5,042 bases of DNA from Myxococcota bacterium (GTDB taxonomy: Bacteria > Myxococcota > Polyangia > GCA-2747355 > JAKLHH01). The notes beneath the pieces were generated by a model. The model did not search any database and was not told the origin of the DNA. It saw only the letters and a list, made by a program, of their open reading frames with translations. Location of the stretch: contig JAKLHH010000688.1 in the NCBI GenBank assembly GCA_022710245.1, positions 1 through 5,042 of the forward strand. Direction: 5' to 3'. Both the position numbers and the translations under genes were made by a program. Positions 3,921-5,042 of the stretch are shown piece after piece (the stretch's first letter is position 1; the number at the start of each line of letters is the position of its first letter).

Positions 3921-5042
3921 ATGCTGCGCCGTCGCCTCGCGCTCGCCGCCCTCGCCCTCGTCAGCGCGTGCGGCGCAGGCAAGCTCAGCATCACCCTCGA
4001 GCGCCCCAAGGACCCCACGCTCGATCCGCTCCTCGACACGCGCCTGACGAAGTTCGGCCTGCGCATCATCCAGGGACGCGAGGCGACCGACCAGGACGCC
4101 TTCGTCGGCGCCGACAGCGACCTCACCGTCGGAGAGGTGCCGACCGGCTCGACCTTCGACCTGCGCCTCGCCGGCAAGTCCTCGAGCGACGACATGCTCG
4201 GGATGGGGCTGGTGCAGAGCGTGCAGGCCTCGGCCACCCAGGACACGCAGATCTCGGTCAAGTTCCGCAAGCCGATGGCCTACGTCGCCGGCGGCGGCCG
4301 CCTGCAGGTGCTCAACACCGCCGGCGGCGAGGGCGAGATCGAGCTGACGCCGGTCCTCGTCCCGGCCGCGACGCAGGCGGCGGCGATGGCGAACGGGGTG
4401 GCGCTGCTGGTCCTCACCACCAACATGGTGGTGCCCGTGCGCACCGCCGATCACACGCAGCTCGCGGCCGTCACCCTCGACGCCGTCGGCACCTGCCTCG
4501 CGGTCAGCCCGAACAGCGAGCGCGCGCTCGTCTGCCACGACGGCGGCGCGGTGAGCCTGATCGACCTCGGGCAGATCGGCACGCCGCAGCAGGGCCGCAA
4601 GGTCGCCCTCGACGGCGGCGGCAAGCCGAACCGCGCGGTCTTCGCCGACGACAGCCGCACCGCCTGGGTGCTGGTGAACGGCCAGCCGCCGGGGGCCTGC
4701 ATGGCGGGCGGCACCGACCTGGTGCAGCTCGACGTGGAGAGCGGCGCGACCCTGCAGCGCATCGCGGCCGGCCGGCCCATCGCCGACGTGGCCATCGACC
4801 CGCGCGACGGGAGCGTGCTCCTCGCCATGCCCTGCGAGCCGGGCGGCGGCAAGCTCGCGATCCTCAGCGGCAAGGAGGCCCGCCCGGTGGTGGCGGCGCC
4901 GGACGCGCGCGACCTGGTCATCACCGACCGCGGCATCGTGGTGATGGGCGGCATCATCGAGAAGGGCGCGGTGAAGGCGCAGGCGCTGATCTTCGACACT
5001 AGTCACGACGGCCTGACCACCCCCGAGAAGCGCACGCTCGTG
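3921..5042 (+). CDS. lipoprotein with beta-propeller-like repeats (3' end outside window)
   Basis: The frame runs 374 codons from ATG 3921 to the window edge without a stop. Residues 1-17 (MLRRRLALAALALVSAC) are a textbook lipoprotein signal: three arginines, a hydrophobic core and lipobox VSAC. Residues 21-115 look like a beta-rich domain (GKLSITLERPK, VGEVPTGSTFDLRLAG, QISVKFRK) that I cannot name. From about 119 on, repeats of roughly 40-50 residues have the rhythm of WD40/YVTN-type propeller blades: LAVSPNSERALVCHDGGAVSLIDL (192-215), then LVQLDVESGATLQRIAAG and ADVAIDPRDGSVLLA (267-302), then KLAILSG. Such domains usually bind partners rather than catalyse. Cysteines at 192, 205, 260 and 305 could pair outside the cytoplasm. 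There is no clear ribosome binding site. Codon third positions are almost all G or C, supporting this frame over the antisense frame. The gene is divergent from the cysteine-rich protein. No precise function is claimed. Confidence 0.85.
   Translation, partial: MLRRRLALAALALVSACGAGKLSITLERPKDPTLDPLLDTRLTKFGLRIIQGREATDQDAFVGADSDLTVGEVPTGSTFDLRLAGKSSSDDMLGMGLVQSVQASATQDTQISVKFRKPMAYVAGGGRLQVLNTAGGEGEIELTPVLVPAATQAAAMANGVALLVLTTNMVVPVRTADHTQLAAVTLDAVGTCLAVSPNSERALVCHDGGAVSLIDLGQIGTPQQGRKVALDGGGKPNRAVFADDSRTAWVLVNGQPPGACMAGGTDLVQLDVESGATLQRIAAGRPIADVAIDPRDGSVLLAMPCEPGGGKLAILSGKEARPVVAAPDARDLVITDRGIVVMGGIIEKGAVKAQALIFDTSHDGLTTPEKRTLV

Noticed and set aside
3905..5002. Plus-strand frame from 3905, shifted relative to the propeller gene
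   Set aside because: Its product is almost entirely Arg, Gly and Ala. The frame from 3921 has a lipoprotein signal and propeller-like blades.
4993..5004. Adjacent ACT AGT codons with T in third position in a strongly G/C-ending gene
   Set aside because: Two A/T-ending codons together are curious but too short to indicate transfer or error.
3879..5006. Upstream extension of the cysteine-rich frame on the minus strand (376 extra codons)
   Set aside because: It is antisense to the propeller lipoprotein, is His/Ala/Arg-rich, and would bury the signal peptide inside the protein.

Overview
The window is very GC-rich. Its coding stretches use G or C at almost every third codon position. Most of the genes encode exported proteins or lipoproteins, including one with the Cys-Asp-Asn-Asp-Gly-Asp-Gly calcium-loop motif common in secreted proteins of Myxococcota and related former Deltaproteobacteria. 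That lineage is the likeliest source. This is an inference from style, not from a marker gene.

Layout: (1) 2-262, plus strand, the end of a glucose-6-phosphate isomerase gene. (2) 263-413, a convergent gap with three copies of a 42-44 bp tandem repeat and a two-tier hairpin. (3) 414-809, minus strand, a small secreted protein of unknown function. Its strong ribosome binding site lies behind a leader of degenerate GACATC repeats and a good sigma-54 promoter candidate. (4) 1094-1897, plus strand, a membrane-anchored or exported transglutaminase-like (Cys-His-Asp) protein, divergent from gene 3. (5) 1898-2092, a second convergent gap with a 28-31 bp G-rich tandem repeat that ends in a compact G-quadruplex motif beside the next stop codon. 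(6) 2093-3196, minus strand, a lipoprotein with a vanin/biotinidase-like carbon-nitrogen hydrolase domain. (7) 3303-3878, minus strand, a cysteine-rich secreted protein or lipoprotein. (8) 3921 to the window end, plus strand, a lipoprotein with beta-propeller-like repeats, incomplete.

Apart from the isomerase, all five genes have an N-terminal export signal, so this is a block of cell-envelope or secreted functions next to a housekeeping gene. I see no evidence for one shared pathway. Genes 6 and 7 could be co-transcribed, although gene 6 has its own promoter-like region with a perfect inverted repeat. Genes 7 and 8 diverge from a 42-bp gap; both lack a Shine-Dalgarno sequence and have a -10-like hexamer a few bases before an ATG, which suggests leaderless mRNAs.

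I found no rRNA, tRNA, CRISPR array, insertion sequence or defence system. The most unusual content is in the non-coding junctions and in the lipid-anchored vanin-like enzyme.
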